Shown here: positions 52,067-62,217 of the stretch, one piece after another
How the letters are laid out: each line of letters starts with the position of its first letter
Position numbering within the stretch: the first letter of the stretch is position 1
From: Flavobacteriales bacterium
GTDB lineage: Bacteria; Bacteroidota; Bacteroidia; Flavobacteriales_F; PHOS-HE28
Length of the DNA stretch: 64,000 nt
Reading direction: 5' to 3'
Assembly: GCA_020635655.1 (NCBI GenBank)
Contig: JACJZI010000005.1
Location: 274,451-338,450 of the forward strand
Notes under the pieces: model-generated
The model's input: the letters and a program-made list of their open reading frames with translations, nothing else
What the model was told of the DNA's origin: nothing
Database searches by the model: none
Translations under genes and position numbers: made by a program

Positions 52067-52927
52067 CTAGTCGTTCAACATCTGTTGGAACAGATCGGAA
52101 AGCCTGGCCTTCAGGTCATTGCGATGCACAATGAGGTCCAGGAAGCCGTGTTCGAGCACGAACTCAGCGGTCTGAAAGCCCTCCGGCAGGTCCCGGCCGA
52201 TGGTCTCCTTCACCACGCGCGGACCCGCGAAGCCGATGAGCGCCTTGGGCTCGGCGATGTTCAGATCGCCCAGCATGGCGAAACTGGCGGTGACCCCGCC
52301 TGTGGTCGGGTCGGTCAGCACCGAGATGAACGGGAGTTCCTTCTCGGCCAGTTGAGTGAGCTTGGCGCTGGTCTTGGCCATCTGCATCAAGCTGAAGCCG
52401 GCCTCCATCATGCGGGCGCCGCCGCTCTTGCTGATGATCACCAGGGGACTTTTCCGCTTGATCGCCTGGTCCACCGCCAGGGCGATCTTCTCACCCACCA
52501 CGCTCCCCATGCTGCCGCCGATGAACCGGAAGTCCATGCAGGCGATCACCACGGTGCGTTCGTTGAGCTTGCCCTCCGCCGTGCGGATGGCATCGTTCAG
52601 TTCAGTGTCCTGCCGCGTGCGTGCAAGACGGTCGGTGTACTTCTTTGTGTCCTCGAAGTGCAGTGGATCACCCGCGACCAGGTCGGCCGCGAACTCCTTG
52701 TACTTCCCGTTGTCGAAAAGGAAGCTGAAGTAATCCCTGCTCGCGATGCGCTCGTGATGCGTGCACTTGCTGCACACCCAGAGGTTCTTCGCATGGTCCT
52801 CCGAGGGCATGATCTCCGCGCATTTCGGGCATTTGTACCAGAGGCCTTCCGGGGTCTCCTTCTTTTCCTCGGTGGAGGTGGTGATCCCCTCCTTGACACG
52901 TGTGAACCAGCCCATGTCGTCGCTCAT
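52067..52927 (-). CDS. accD: Acetyl-CoA carboxylase carboxyltransferase subunit beta
   Basis: Beta subunit of the carboxyltransferase that makes malonyl-CoA for fatty acid synthesis; malonyl-CoA would also feed the PKS module. 286 residues. The N-terminal zinc finger has CPKC and CSKC (near residues 33 and 52). The core has FIGGSMGSVVGEKIALAVDQA, ISKSGGARMMEAGFSLMQMAK, TDPTTGGVTASFAMLGD and GFAGPRVVKETI. ATG at 52927 (MSDDMGWF) or the ATG at 52915 is possible. It begins 23 bases after the aldolase stop, probably on the same transcript. Confidence 0.96.
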   Translation of the reverse strand: MSDDMGWFTRVKEGITTSTEEKKETPEGLWYKCPKCAEIMPSEDHAKNLWVCSKCTHHERIASRDYFSFLFDNGKYKEFAADLVAGDPLHFEDTKKYTDRLARTRQDTELNDAIRTAEGKLNERTVVIACMDFRFIGGSMGSVVGEKIALAVDQAIKRKSPLVIISKSGGARMMEAGFSLMQMAKTSAKLTQLAEKELPFISVLTDPTTGGVTASFAMLGDLNIAEPKALIGFAGPRVVKETIGRDLPEGFQTAEFVLEHGFLDLIVHRNDLKARLSDLFQQMLND

Positions 52928-52950
52928 GTTTTGGGCGGACGGCCCGCCGT

Positions 52951-54024
<1,074 letters not shown>

Positions 54025-54043
54025 GTTCAGGATGATGGGTCGG

Positions 54044-54051
54044 CAAAGCTA
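54044..54051 (-). promoter_or_regulatory. Bacteroidota -7 box (TAGCTTTG)
   Basis: A perfect TAnnTTTG match on the minus strand, 19 bases upstream of the aldolase ATG at 54024, and probably the promoter for fbaB-accD. Confidence 0.65.
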
Positions 54052-54127
54052 AGCAATGGCCTTGGTGGCGGACAGGTCAGGGGCATGCGCGCGCGACCGC
54101 CGTTGTCGGAGGCCGTGGAACGAGGAC

Positions 54128-55429
54128 CTAGGTCTCCACGAAGTCCATGTCGCTGTGGAACGTCTCGTGCACGCGCGATGTGGCCCAGATGGCCGCGCCG
54201 ATGCATACGATGCCCACGACGAGTGCGCTGGTGATGCTCCCCAGGGCGGGCATGGCGAACTTGAAGGCGCTGGTGACGGGCCACACACTTCCCCGGACGA
54301 AGTTCGGCGTGGTCGTGGCCACCGTGCTCCGGATGTTCGTGCCGAACTGTTCGCTGGCCACCGTGACGAACAGGACCCAGTAGCCCGTAGCCATGCCCAG
54401 CAGGAGGCACATCCGATCGTATGTGGCGATGCTGGTGCCACGCAATCCGAACAGGAAAACGAGGGTGAGCGCCAGGTTCAGCACAAGATAGAGGTAGATC
54501 ACCTTCTTCCTGCTGCGCCAAAGCTGGCTCAACAGGGCACTGAGCAGGTCGCCGAGGCTAAGACCGATGTAGGCGTACTTGATCGCCTGGCCGTTGATCT
54601 GGCGCAGGCCCGCCTCATCGAGCATGGACGTGTCGATCCCGAGGGCAGGCACGAACACGTCCTGGCTGAGGTTCACCAGCACACCCACCACGTACCAGAC
54701 GGGCACGCCGATGAGGATGCAGCTCAGGTATTTGATGAAGCGCTGGCGGTCGCGCAACAGCAGCATCAGGTCGCCCCTTCTCACGGTGGCCTGCGTCATC
54801 CGCGTGAACAGCCCGCTCTCGAATGCGCCGACGCGCAGCACCAGAAGCACCAGTCCGAGCAGGCCGCCCACGATGTAGGCGATCTGCCAGTCCATGAAGG
54901 CATGACCCGTGATGGTGGTGAGCAGACCGCCGAGCCTTTGGCCCTGCGCGGCCACTTCGGCGGCGAACACCGCGCCCAGGGCACCGAAGACCACGACGAT
55001 CATCGTGCCGTAACCCCGTTTTTCACGGGGCATGGTCTCGGTGATCAAGGTGATGCCGGCACCCAGTTCGCCTGCCAGGCCCAGGCCCGCGATGAACCGG
55101 ACGATGCCATAGGTGGTCAGGTCAAAGGTGAACGCATTGATGATGTTGGCGATCGAATAAAGGAGGATGCTGCCGAAGAGCACACTGATCCGTCCGCGCT
55201 TGTCCCCCCATACGCCCCAGAGGAGACCACCCACGAGCATGCCGACCATCTGCACATTGAACAGGGTGATCCCGACGCCGACCAGCCGATCGCTGCCGGC
55301 ACCGAGGATGAACTCCAGGCTTTCGCGCTTCACGACGTTGAAAAGCACCAGATCGTAGATGTCGACGAAGTAACCGAGCGCGGCGACCACGATCAGCAGC
55401 ATGGTGCGCCTGTCGAATACGGGAGGCAT
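54128..55429 (-). CDS. Major facilitator superfamily transporter
   Basis: A 433-residue inner-membrane transporter with about 12 predicted membrane segments. The loop 2-3 signature GVWGDKRGRISVLFGS, the FIAGLGLAGELGAGITLITE segment (motif of sugar/metabolite porters) and a central cytoplasmic loop around TQATVRRGDLMLLLRDRQRF are visible. It resembles the metabolite:H+ symporter group (N-terminal FVDIYDLVLFNVVKRESLEF), but the substrate cannot be told. It is divergent from hpt. TATTTTG, one base short of a -7 box, lies four bases before the ATG. Confidence 0.85.
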   Translation of the reverse strand: MPPVFDRRTMLLIVVAALGYFVDIYDLVLFNVVKRESLEFILGAGSDRLVGVGITLFNVQMVGMLVGGLLWGVWGDKRGRISVLFGSILLYSIANIINAFTFDLTTYGIVRFIAGLGLAGELGAGITLITETMPREKRGYGTMIVVVFGALGAVFAAEVAAQGQRLGGLLTTITGHAFMDWQIAYIVGGLLGLVLLVLRVGAFESGLFTRMTQATVRRGDLMLLLRDRQRFIKYLSCILIGVPVWYVVGVLVNLSQDVFVPALGIDTSMLDEAGLRQINGQAIKYAYIGLSLGDLLSALLSQLWRSRKKVIYLYLVLNLALTLVFLFGLRGTSIATYDRMCLLLGMATGYWVLFVTVASEQFGTNIRSTVATTTPNFVRGSVWPVTSAFKFAMPALGSITSALVVGIVCIGAAIWATSRVHETFHSDMDFVET

Positions 55430-55490
55430 GGCGCAAAATAGGAGGATGCCGATGACCGGCAGGCCGGGGACGTGATCCTGTCAACCCGAC

Positions 55491-55498
55491 TAACTTCG
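55491..55498 (+). promoter_or_regulatory. Possible -7 box (TAACTTCG)
   Basis: One mismatch to TAnnTTTG, seven bases before the hpt ATG; it would drive hpt-adk with almost no leader. Confidence 0.45.
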
Positions 55499-55505
55499 CC
55501 CCCGC

Positions 55506-56075
55506 ATGCCGGAGACCACCAGCGACCAGGGCAGGGTCCGCTCGCTCGACAAGCAGTTCGCCCCGTTCATCACGGCGGGGGAACTGGACGCCGCGATCCA
55601 ACGGTTGGCCGAAGAGGTACAGGCAAAGTACCAGGGCCGTCGACCACTTTTCATCGGCGTGCTCAACGGCGCCTATTTCTTCGCAGCGAAGCTTTTGGAG
55701 CACATGCCGGAACTGGAATGCGAGATCACCTTCGTGAAGGTGGCCAGTTACATCGGCACGTCCAGCAGCGGGACCGTCACGCAGCTGATCGGGCTGAACG
55801 AACGCATCGAGGGCCGCGAGGTGATCATCGTGGAGGACATCGTGGACACCGGGAACACCATCGCGCACATCATGGGGGCGTTGCAGGAGCACCACCCGGC
55901 CGGGATCAGCGTTGCCACGATGCTCTTCAAGCCGGACGCCTATTCGCACGACCACCCGATCGACCATGTGGCCCTCCGTATCCCGAACGCGTTCGTGATC
56001 GGTTCGGGTCTGGACCACGACGGCCTGTGCCGCAACCTGCCGGGGATCTGGCGTATCATTGACGAACACGCATGA
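55506..56075 (+). CDS. hpt: Hypoxanthine phosphoribosyltransferase
   Basis: Salvages hypoxanthine (and probably guanine) with PRPP. 189 residues. The PRPP loop VIIVEDIVDTGNTIAHI is intact, together with FIGVLNGAYFFAAKLLEHM and the C-terminal IPNAFVIGSGLDHDGLCRNLP. Its stop overlaps the adk ATG (ATGA), so the two purine-nucleotide genes are probably translated together. Confidence 0.94.
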   Translation: MPETTSDQGRVRSLDKQFAPFITAGELDAAIQRLAEEVQAKYQGRRPLFIGVLNGAYFFAAKLLEHMPELECEITFVKVASYIGTSSSGTVTQLIGLNERIEGREVIIVEDIVDTGNTIAHIMGALQEHHPAGISVATMLFKPDAYSHDHPIDHVALRIPNAFVIGSGLDHDGLCRNLPGIWRIIDEHA

Positions 56076-56647
56076 GCGAGAAATTGAACATCGTGCTCTT
56101 TGGACCGCCGGGGGCGGGCAAGGGCACGCAGAGCGCTTTCCTGATCGACAGGTACGGGCTAATGCATCTGAGCACCGGCGACCTGCTGCGGGCCGAGATC
56201 CATGCCGAGACCGATCTGGGCAAGGCCGCACGCGAACTGATGGATGCCGGTGAGCTCGTGGCGGACCACATCGTGATCGGCATGATCCGCAACAAGATGG
56301 AAGCGAACCTGGACGCGAAGGGATTCATCTTCGACGGCTTTCCCCGGACCCGCGCGCAGGCGGAGGCATTGGACGGGATGCTGAACGCGAAGAGCGAGCC
56401 GATCACGTGCATGCTCGCCCTGGAGGTCCCCGAGGAGGAATTGGTGAAGCGGCTGCTCGGACGCGGCGCCACCAGTGGTCGCAGCGATGATCAGGACGAG
56501 GGCGTCATCCGCAAGCGCATCAACGAGTACGAGGAGAAGACCGCACCGTTGAAGGAGTACTATGCCTCGCAGGGCAAGTACAAGGGTATCGATGGCGTGG
56601 GCTCGATCGAGGACATCACCTCCCGGTTGGTGGAGGCGATCGGGTAG
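56072..56647 (+). CDS. adk: Adenylate kinase
   Basis: Interconverts ATP+AMP and 2 ADP. At 191 residues it is the short-LID form usual in Bacteroidota, without a zinc LID. Motifs: LFGPPGAGKGTQSAFLI (P-loop), HLSTGDLLRAEI, GFIFDGFPRTRAQAEAL and LGRGATSGRSDDQ. It overlaps hpt by four bases. A 9-bp inverted repeat lies between it and obg. Confidence 0.96.
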   Translation: MSEKLNIVLFGPPGAGKGTQSAFLIDRYGLMHLSTGDLLRAEIHAETDLGKAARELMDAGELVADHIVIGMIRNKMEANLDAKGFIFDGFPRTRAQAEALDGMLNAKSEPITCMLALEVPEEELVKRLLGRGATSGRSDDQDEGVIRKRINEYEEKTAPLKEYYASQGKYKGIDGVGSIEDITSRLVEAIG

Positions 56648-56659
56648 CACCGTTCATGT

Positions 56660-56685
56660 GCCCATGTGTTCATGAGCACATGGGC
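56660..56685 (+). other. Hairpin between adk and obg
   Basis: A perfect 9-bp stem GCCCATGTG/CACATGGGC around an 8-base loop, 12 bases after the adk stop and 16 bases before the obg ATG. There is no T run. It may be an RNA processing or attenuation structure. Confidence 0.5.
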
Positions 56686-56701
56686 CGATGGTATTCGGGC
56701 C

Positions 56702-57694
56702 ATGAACTTCATCGACCAGATCCGCATCGAATGCCGCTCCGGGAAGGGGGGCAAGGGAAGCGCACACCTGCGGCGGGAGAAATACATGCCCAAGGGTGGT
56801 CCGGACGGCGGTGACGGCGGCCGTGGGGGCCATGTGATCATGCGCGGCAATGCCCAGTTGTGGACCCTGTTGCATCTCCGGTACACCAAGCACGTGATCG
56901 CCGGTGATGGCGAGGGGGGGAGCAGCAACCAATGCTCCGGTGCGTCAGGGAAGGACATCGTCATCGAGGTCCCGCTCGGCACCATCGCGCGCGATGAGGC
57001 GACCGGCAACATGCTTTGCGAGGTGACACGTGACGGGGAGGAGCATGTCCTGCTCCGCGGAGGTCGCGGTGGATTGGGGAACCAGCATTTCAAGAGCGCC
57101 ACGAACCAGACACCCCGATATGCCCAGCCTGGTGAGCCGGGATCCGAAAAGTGGGTGGTGATGGAGTTGAAGGTGCTGGCGGACGTGGGGCTCGTCGGTT
57201 TTCCGAACGCGGGCAAGAGCACGCTCCTCGCGCACATCACCGCGGCCCGACCCAAGATCGCCGACTATCCCTTCACCACGCTGACGCCCAACCTTGGCAT
57301 CGTGCCCTATCGCGACCACCGCAGTTTCGTGGTGGCCGACATCCCCGGGATCATCGAAGGTGCCCATGAGGGGAGGGGGATCGGCCTGCGGTTCCTGCGG
57401 CATATCGAACGGAACAGCGTGCTGCTGTTCATGGTGCCGGCCGACAGCGCGGACATCACGCGTGAATACCAGGTGCTCCTTGACGAGCTCCGGGCATATT
57501 CCCCCGAGCTTCTTCACAAACAGCGTCTGCTGGCGATCAGCAAGTGCGACCTGCTCGATGATGAACTGCGGACGGCGCTGCGGAAGGAACTGCCCCGGGA
57601 CGTGGATACGATCATGATCTCCTCCGTAAGCGGCTACGGGTTGGATGCCTTGAAGGACAGGTTGTGGGGCATGCTCCAGCACGTGCCGGCATGA
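56702..57694 (+). CDS. obg: GTPase Obg
   Basis: A ribosome-associated GTPase needed for 50S assembly, 330 residues. The glycine-rich Obg domain is at the N-terminus (MNFIDQIRIECRSGKGGKGS, PKGGPDGGDGGRGGHV). The G domain has GFPNAGKSTLLAHI, DIPGIIEGAHEGRGIGLRFL and ISKCDLLDD. There is no C-terminal OCT domain, as in other Bacteroidota. The start at 56702 gives the family N-terminus; the frame to 56666 is not used. The stop overlaps the next ATG. Confidence 0.96.
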   Translation: MNFIDQIRIECRSGKGGKGSAHLRREKYMPKGGPDGGDGGRGGHVIMRGNAQLWTLLHLRYTKHVIAGDGEGGSSNQCSGASGKDIVIEVPLGTIARDEATGNMLCEVTRDGEEHVLLRGGRGGLGNQHFKSATNQTPRYAQPGEPGSEKWVVMELKVLADVGLVGFPNAGKSTLLAHITAARPKIADYPFTTLTPNLGIVPYRDHRSFVVADIPGIIEGAHEGRGIGLRFLRHIERNSVLLFMVPADSADITREYQVLLDELRAYSPELLHKQRLLAISKCDLLDDELRTALRKELPRDVDTIMISSVSGYGLDALKDRLWGMLQHVPA

Positions 57695-58269
57695 TCGAAG
57701 CGTTCAACACCTGGGACCACGCGCTGTTCCTGACGATCAACGGCCACCATGCGACCTGGGCGGACGCGCTCATGGGGTCCGTATCCAACATGTTGGTCTG
57801 GTTCCCGCTCTATGTGTTCTTCCTCTGGATGCTGCACCATCGCTTCGGATGGAGGGGCCTGCTCTGGAGCCTGCCCGTCATCGCGTTGATGATCTACTGC
57901 AGTGATACGGGCAGCGTGGTGCTCTTCAAGAACACGGTCCAAAGGCTGCGCCCGTGCCATGACCCCACCCTCGTGGGCACGGTCCACTTGATCGACAACT
58001 ACTGCGGGGGCACTTTCGGTTTCGTGTCCTCCCATGCGAGCAACCATTTTGCCATTGCCGCCTTCATGCTGCATGTCGTTCCCCGGCGACCGAAAGGGCT
58101 CTGGTCGGCGCTCTTGCTCGGCTGGGCGGCGTTGATCGCCTACAGCCGGGTCTACGCCGGCGTGCATTTCCCGGGTGATGTGCTCGTGGGCGGGCTCTAT
58201 GGCTTCACGATCGGTTCGATCTTCTTTGCCATCTTTCACCGCGTGGTGCTGCCACGCCTCGTGCGATGA
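57691..58269 (+). CDS. PAP2-family membrane phosphatase
   Basis: A 192-residue integral membrane phosphatase with about five hydrophobic segments. The three-part active site is present: KNTVQRLRP, SSHASNHF and SRVYAGVHFPGDV, with catalytic His residues. It probably removes phosphate from a lipid such as undecaprenyl pyrophosphate or phosphatidyl precursors; which one cannot be told. The ATG at 57691 overlaps the obg stop (ATGA), and its stop overlaps crcB (ATGA). Confidence 0.9.
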   Translation: MIEAFNTWDHALFLTINGHHATWADALMGSVSNMLVWFPLYVFFLWMLHHRFGWRGLLWSLPVIALMIYCSDTGSVVLFKNTVQRLRPCHDPTLVGTVHLIDNYCGGTFGFVSSHASNHFAIAAFMLHVVPRRPKGLWSALLLGWAALIAYSRVYAGVHFPGDVLVGGLYGFTIGSIFFAIFHRVVLPRLVR

Positions 58270-58634
58270 ATATCTGGCTCGCGGTCTTCCTCGGTGGTGG
58301 TCTTGGCAGCCTGGTCCGCTACGCGATCACGCGGCTCTTTCTCTGGGTGGACGTGCGCGGTGCCTTCCCCTGGGCCACCCTCACCGCCAACATGCTGGCC
58401 ACGGCCTTCCTCGCCGTGCTGGTGATGCGCTGGCAGCACGTGCTCCAGGAGCGTGACGCCGTCCGCGCCTTCCTGGCCGTGGGCTTCTGTGGCGGCTTCA
58501 GCACGTTCAGCACCTTCAGCTACGAGAACTTCCTGCTGCTGCGCGAAGGGCTGATGGCGCAGGCCGCCTTGAACATCCTGGTGAGCGTCGTCGCCGGACT
58601 CGCCTTCTTCTATGTACTCTCCCGGTCCCTATGA
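58266..58634 (+). CDS. crcB: Fluoride efflux channel CrcB/Fluc
   Basis: A small four-helix membrane channel subunit (122 residues) that exports fluoride. It has GGGLGSLVRYAITRLF near the N-terminus, the central ANMLATAFLAVLVMRW and GFCGGFSTFSTFSYENF, the conserved pore motif. No fluoride riboswitch was recognised; it is embedded by ATGA overlaps between the PAP2 and alkaline phosphatase genes. Confidence 0.92.
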   Translation: MNIWLAVFLGGGLGSLVRYAITRLFLWVDVRGAFPWATLTANMLATAFLAVLVMRWQHVLQERDAVRAFLAVGFCGGFSTFSTFSYENFLLLREGLMAQAALNILVSVVAGLAFFYVLSRSL

Positions 58635-60277
58635 AGTATGCTGCCCTTGTCCTTTCGATGATGTTCGTTGGTCCGGTCGCCGAGGCCCAGGTACCTGCCT
58701 GGACCCATCCGCCCCGACTGGTCGTGGGCGTCGTAGTGGACCAGATGCGGGCGGACTACATCGCACGCTATTGGGACCTCTTCGGGGATGACGGCCTGAA
58801 GCGCCTGGTGAACGAGGGTGCGTACCTCCGTGATGCCTACTTCCCCTACGCACCGACCTACACCGGTCCCGGGCACACCTCCATATACACCGGCACGACA
58901 CCTTCGGTGCATGGGATCATCGACAACGACATCTTCGATCGCGCCACCGGTCGGACCGTGTATTGTGTGGCGGATCCCTCCGTGCGGCCGGTGGGGACCG
59001 CCTCGCCGGGAGCGCAACGTTCGCCCCATCGGCTGCTGTGCAGCACGCTTGCCGATGAACTGGAACGTTACACCAACGGCGCGTCCAGGACCGTGGCCAT
59101 CGCGTTGAAGGACCGCAGTGCCGTGCTGCCGGCGGGACGTACGGGCGACGCGGCCTATTGGTTCATTTTCGACGAAGGGGTGTTCGCGACCAGCAGCTGG
59201 TACATGGACAGCCTGCCGGCATGGCTCCAGGCCTTCAATGCGCATGATCTTCCGGACCAATATCTCAAGGGCCGATGGGGCCTCCTGCTGCCGCGCGACC
59301 GTTATCATGTCCCTCTGCCCGACGATAATCCCTACGAAGAAACGTTCCCCGGGACCACATCCCCCGCGATGCCGATCGATCTGGACAGCGTGCGTGCCGT
59401 TGCCGGCATCAGGGCGATCGCCTACACCCCCTGGGGCAATACCCTGACCACCGATCTGGCACTGGCCGCGATCTCGGGCGAACAGCTTGGCGCGGACAAT
59501 GTGCCCGATCTGCTGGCCATCAGCTATTCCAGCACCGACCTCCTGGGCCATATGGTGGGCCCGCGTGCGTTGGAACTGGCGGATATGTACGCGCGCCTGG
59601 ACCGCGAGGTCGCGCGATTGCTCGATGCGCTCGACCACTCCGTGGGCCCGGACAACTACACCCTTTTCCTTACTGCGGACCATGGCGCCGTGGACGTGCC
59701 GGCCTACATCCGTGACCTGAAGGGCAGCGCCGGCTACATCGGTGAGGCCGTGATCCGCGGCGCGGTCGACAAGGCACTGGCCGCGTTCGCGAAGGACAGT
59801 TCGCTGGTGCAGACCATCAATGGGGACCAGATCTACCTCGATCGCGGACGCATGCTGCGCCGAGGCCTGGATCCCGTGCGCATGGAACGCCTGGTCGTGG
59901 ATGCCCTGCTCGAACTGCCCGAGGTGTCCTTCGCCCTGACCCGCGATGACCTGGTGCATGAACAGTTCCTTATCGGGCCGCAGCGGGCGGTCCAGAACGG
60001 ATTCATGCCTCAGCGCAGCGGCGATGTGGTCTTCCAACTGCGGCCCGGATACATCAAGGATGATCCCGTCACGGCCGGCAAGGGCACCACGCATGGGTCC
60101 GCCAACGTGCATGACACGCATGTGCCCGTGATCCTGTTCGGTGCCGGTATCCACAAGGGTGAACTGACGCGCCCGACGCCGATCACCGACATCGCACCGA
60201 CAATCGCGATGATCCTGGGGACCGCACTGCCCGATGGGTGTTCCGGTGACCCCTTGCATCAGGTGATCGGCCGCTGA
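58631..60277 (+). CDS. PafA-like alkaline phosphatase (type I phosphodiesterase/nucleotide pyrophosphatase fold)
   Basis: A 548-residue exported phosphatase with signal peptide (MKYAALVLSMMFVGPVAEAQ). The PRLVVGVVVDQMRADYI start and the nucleophile region YAPTYTGPGHTSIYTGTTPS (Thr nucleophile, as in Bacteroidota PafA) are clear, as are ADHGAVDVP, and HDTHVPVILFGAGI with a metal-binding His near the C-terminus. It should hydrolyse phosphomonoesters in the periplasm or at the surface. It is coupled by ATGA to crcB and is the last gene of the operon. Confidence 0.9.
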   Translation: MKYAALVLSMMFVGPVAEAQVPAWTHPPRLVVGVVVDQMRADYIARYWDLFGDDGLKRLVNEGAYLRDAYFPYAPTYTGPGHTSIYTGTTPSVHGIIDNDIFDRATGRTVYCVADPSVRPVGTASPGAQRSPHRLLCSTLADELERYTNGASRTVAIALKDRSAVLPAGRTGDAAYWFIFDEGVFATSSWYMDSLPAWLQAFNAHDLPDQYLKGRWGLLLPRDRYHVPLPDDNPYEETFPGTTSPAMPIDLDSVRAVAGIRAIAYTPWGNTLTTDLALAAISGEQLGADNVPDLLAISYSSTDLLGHMVGPRALELADMYARLDREVARLLDALDHSVGPDNYTLFLTADHGAVDVPAYIRDLKGSAGYIGEAVIRGAVDKALAAFAKDSSLVQTINGDQIYLDRGRMLRRGLDPVRMERLVVDALLELPEVSFALTRDDLVHEQFLIGPQRAVQNGFMPQRSGDVVFQLRPGYIKDDPVTAGKGTTHGSANVHDTHVPVILFGAGIHKGELTRPTPITDIAPTIAMILGTALPDGCSGDPLHQVIGR

Positions 60278-60352
60278 GTTTTCCACCGCCCATTGGGGAG
60301 ATCACGGTGGCCGCGCGCCGTTGGTGCATCCAGCTTCCGGGTACTTTGCAGT

Positions 60353-60763
60353 GTGCTGCGCGAGCTGGACACCGCCTCGTCCGCGTATCCCTTCGAACTC
60401 TGGAGGGAGGATGGTGTGCTGCGTTTGTTGCTCACTCGTCATGCCCGCATCGGGCCGACCGAGGCAAAGGAGCTTGTGCGGTTGATCGCCGCATTGGACC
60501 CTCTCGGCGAAGCGCCGGTGCTGTTGGAATTGGGCGAACTGGTGCAGGTCGGCCCCGTGGCCAAGGAGCTGCTGTCCCGCCTGCATGGGGAACCCCGGAG
60601 GGCGGTGGCATTGCTTGCGCTGGACACCTCCGATCGCCTGCAGGGCGAGTTCTTCCGGCGGTTCCACAGACCCTTGTTCCCTTTCCGCGTTTTCGCTGAT
60701 CCCCAGGAAGCACACCGATGGCTGGCCATCTGGGCGCGGTCGCCGGGGTTGCGCATGGTCTAG
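60353..60763 (+). CDS. STAS/SpoIIAA-like domain protein
   Basis: About 136 residues. The alternating strands and helices (LRLLLTRHARIGPTEAKELV, APVLLELGELVQVGP, RAVALLALDTSDRLQGEFF, PFRVFADPQEAHRWLAIW) match small STAS/SEC14-like proteins of Bacteroidota. Function is unknown. A GTG at 60353 is chosen because TACTTTGC lies just before it and upstream residues look non-coding; an ATG at 60293 would overlap that box. Confidence 0.6.
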   Translation: MLRELDTASSAYPFELWREDGVLRLLLTRHARIGPTEAKELVRLIAALDPLGEAPVLLELGELVQVGPVAKELLSRLHGEPRRAVALLALDTSDRLQGEFFRRFHRPLFPFRVFADPQEAHRWLAIWARSPGLRMV

Positions 60764-60864
60764 GCCCTGTTGGAAACACGGTGGGGATCTTTTGCGCATC
60801 GGATCGCAATGGCGCATGCGCACGGGGCTAAGTTCACCCCCTGTTCCGCACGCGACCCTGCCTG

Positions 60865-62211
60865 ATGCGAATGCTCCTGATCGCCCTGTTGACGCTGCCC
60901 GTCCGATCGCTCGGACAGGACGTCGAGCTCGAGGCGCAGGGGGATGCGTCCTTGATCATGGTACGGGGCATGCAGGGTGATGGCGAAGCGCGTGCCCCGG
61001 TCCTTCAGGCGGTCTGGCGCATGGCCGATGACGCACCGCCGGCCTTTGCCTTCCAAAGGACCGCCGAACCCGCTTCGGGATCGCATGCCCGTCTCGATGC
61101 GGTGGTGGTCGAGGCACTGGGCCAGTATCTCGATCAACACATCCACTTCGCACATGATGGCGTGCAGGCCGATCGACCGGTGCAGCACTTGGTGGACGAC
61201 ATGAACGCGATGGTGCATGTTGCCGCGGAGGAATTCCAATGTGCCGATCTCTTCCCGGGCCTCGGACAGCCAACGACCGAGCAGTTGCAGCGCCTGGTGC
61301 GCATCTCATGGGGGGATGCCTCCCGTTCGTTGGAGCTTGGCGGCGAGCAGGACAAGTACCTCGCCATTTATCACTTCGTGCGCAGCCAACGGGATGAACT
61401 GGAGCGGCAGGTGCGCGCGGACGTCATCGATCTGGATCGGGTGGACCTGCTCGCGCCCGAGGAGGCCGACCCGGGCCGGACCGTGCAGGTACCGTCGGTC
61501 TGCGGCACCGTGTTCGACGACGAGAACTTCCTCTGCGCGCTTGATCTTACGGTGGGCGACACCGGGGCGATGCCCGCCGATCCCCGACTGGGCCAGGCCG
61601 CGATCAAGGCCCTGGACATGGCCAGCGAACACGCTTCGGAGCGGTCCACGACGGAAATGCCAGAGCATCGGGTGCGCAAACGCGATCGTTGGTTGAAAAC
61701 GGAGCTCGACGCGATCAATGAACGCATCGACCGGATGGACCAACGCAAGGAGCTCTGGCAATTGCGTGACCGGATGGACGATGTGGAGGCACGGATGGAC
61801 GATATCCAGATGCAGGTCACCGACCTTCAGGACGCAGGCCGGGAAGCGGACAAGGGGGGCGACAATCCCATCGCGAACCTCAGCCGGTTGACCGGTCGCA
61901 ACGTGGCGATCCAGTTCCGCCGTAACAGCACGCAGGTGGATCCGGAATACCGCCCGCTGCTCAATGAGGTCTTCGATCAGCTCGCACATGAGCCGGGCGA
62001 GCGCGTACTGATCACCGGATATGCCGATCGCAGTGGCGATGCCGACCTGAACATGCGGCTGAGCGAGGAACGGTCCAAGGCGGTCCGGGCCTATCTGATG
62101 GAACGCGGCATCGACGGCTCGCGCCTTCTGCTGAACTACTTCGGCGCCAGTCGCAGCGCGGGTCGCGATCCCAATGAACGACGCGTGGAGATCGAATGGT
62201 TGCAGCGCTGA
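60865..62211 (+). CDS. OmpA-family protein with coiled coil
   Basis: A 448-residue exported protein. A short signal peptide (MRMLLIALLTLPVRSLGQ) is followed by an uncharacterised N-terminal domain of about 250 residues, then a charged coiled-coil segment (DAINERIDRMDQRKELWQLRD...MDDIQMQVTDLQDAG), then an OmpA C-terminal peptidoglycan-binding domain (VAIQFRRNSTQVDPEYRPLL, VLITGYADRSGDADLNMRLSEER, NYFGASRSAGRDPNERRVEI). It probably anchors the envelope to peptidoglycan. Upstream, TAAGTTCA lies 28 bases before the ATG. Confidence 0.8.
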   Translation: MRMLLIALLTLPVRSLGQDVELEAQGDASLIMVRGMQGDGEARAPVLQAVWRMADDAPPAFAFQRTAEPASGSHARLDAVVVEALGQYLDQHIHFAHDGVQADRPVQHLVDDMNAMVHVAAEEFQCADLFPGLGQPTTEQLQRLVRISWGDASRSLELGGEQDKYLAIYHFVRSQRDELERQVRADVIDLDRVDLLAPEEADPGRTVQVPSVCGTVFDDENFLCALDLTVGDTGAMPADPRLGQAAIKALDMASEHASERSTTEMPEHRVRKRDRWLKTELDAINERIDRMDQRKELWQLRDRMDDVEARMDDIQMQVTDLQDAGREADKGGDNPIANLSRLTGRNVAIQFRRNSTQVDPEYRPLLNEVFDQLAHEPGERVLITGYADRSGDADLNMRLSEERSKAVRAYLMERGIDGSRLLLNYFGASRSAGRDPNERRVEIEWLQR

Positions 62212-62217
62212 CCGGGG

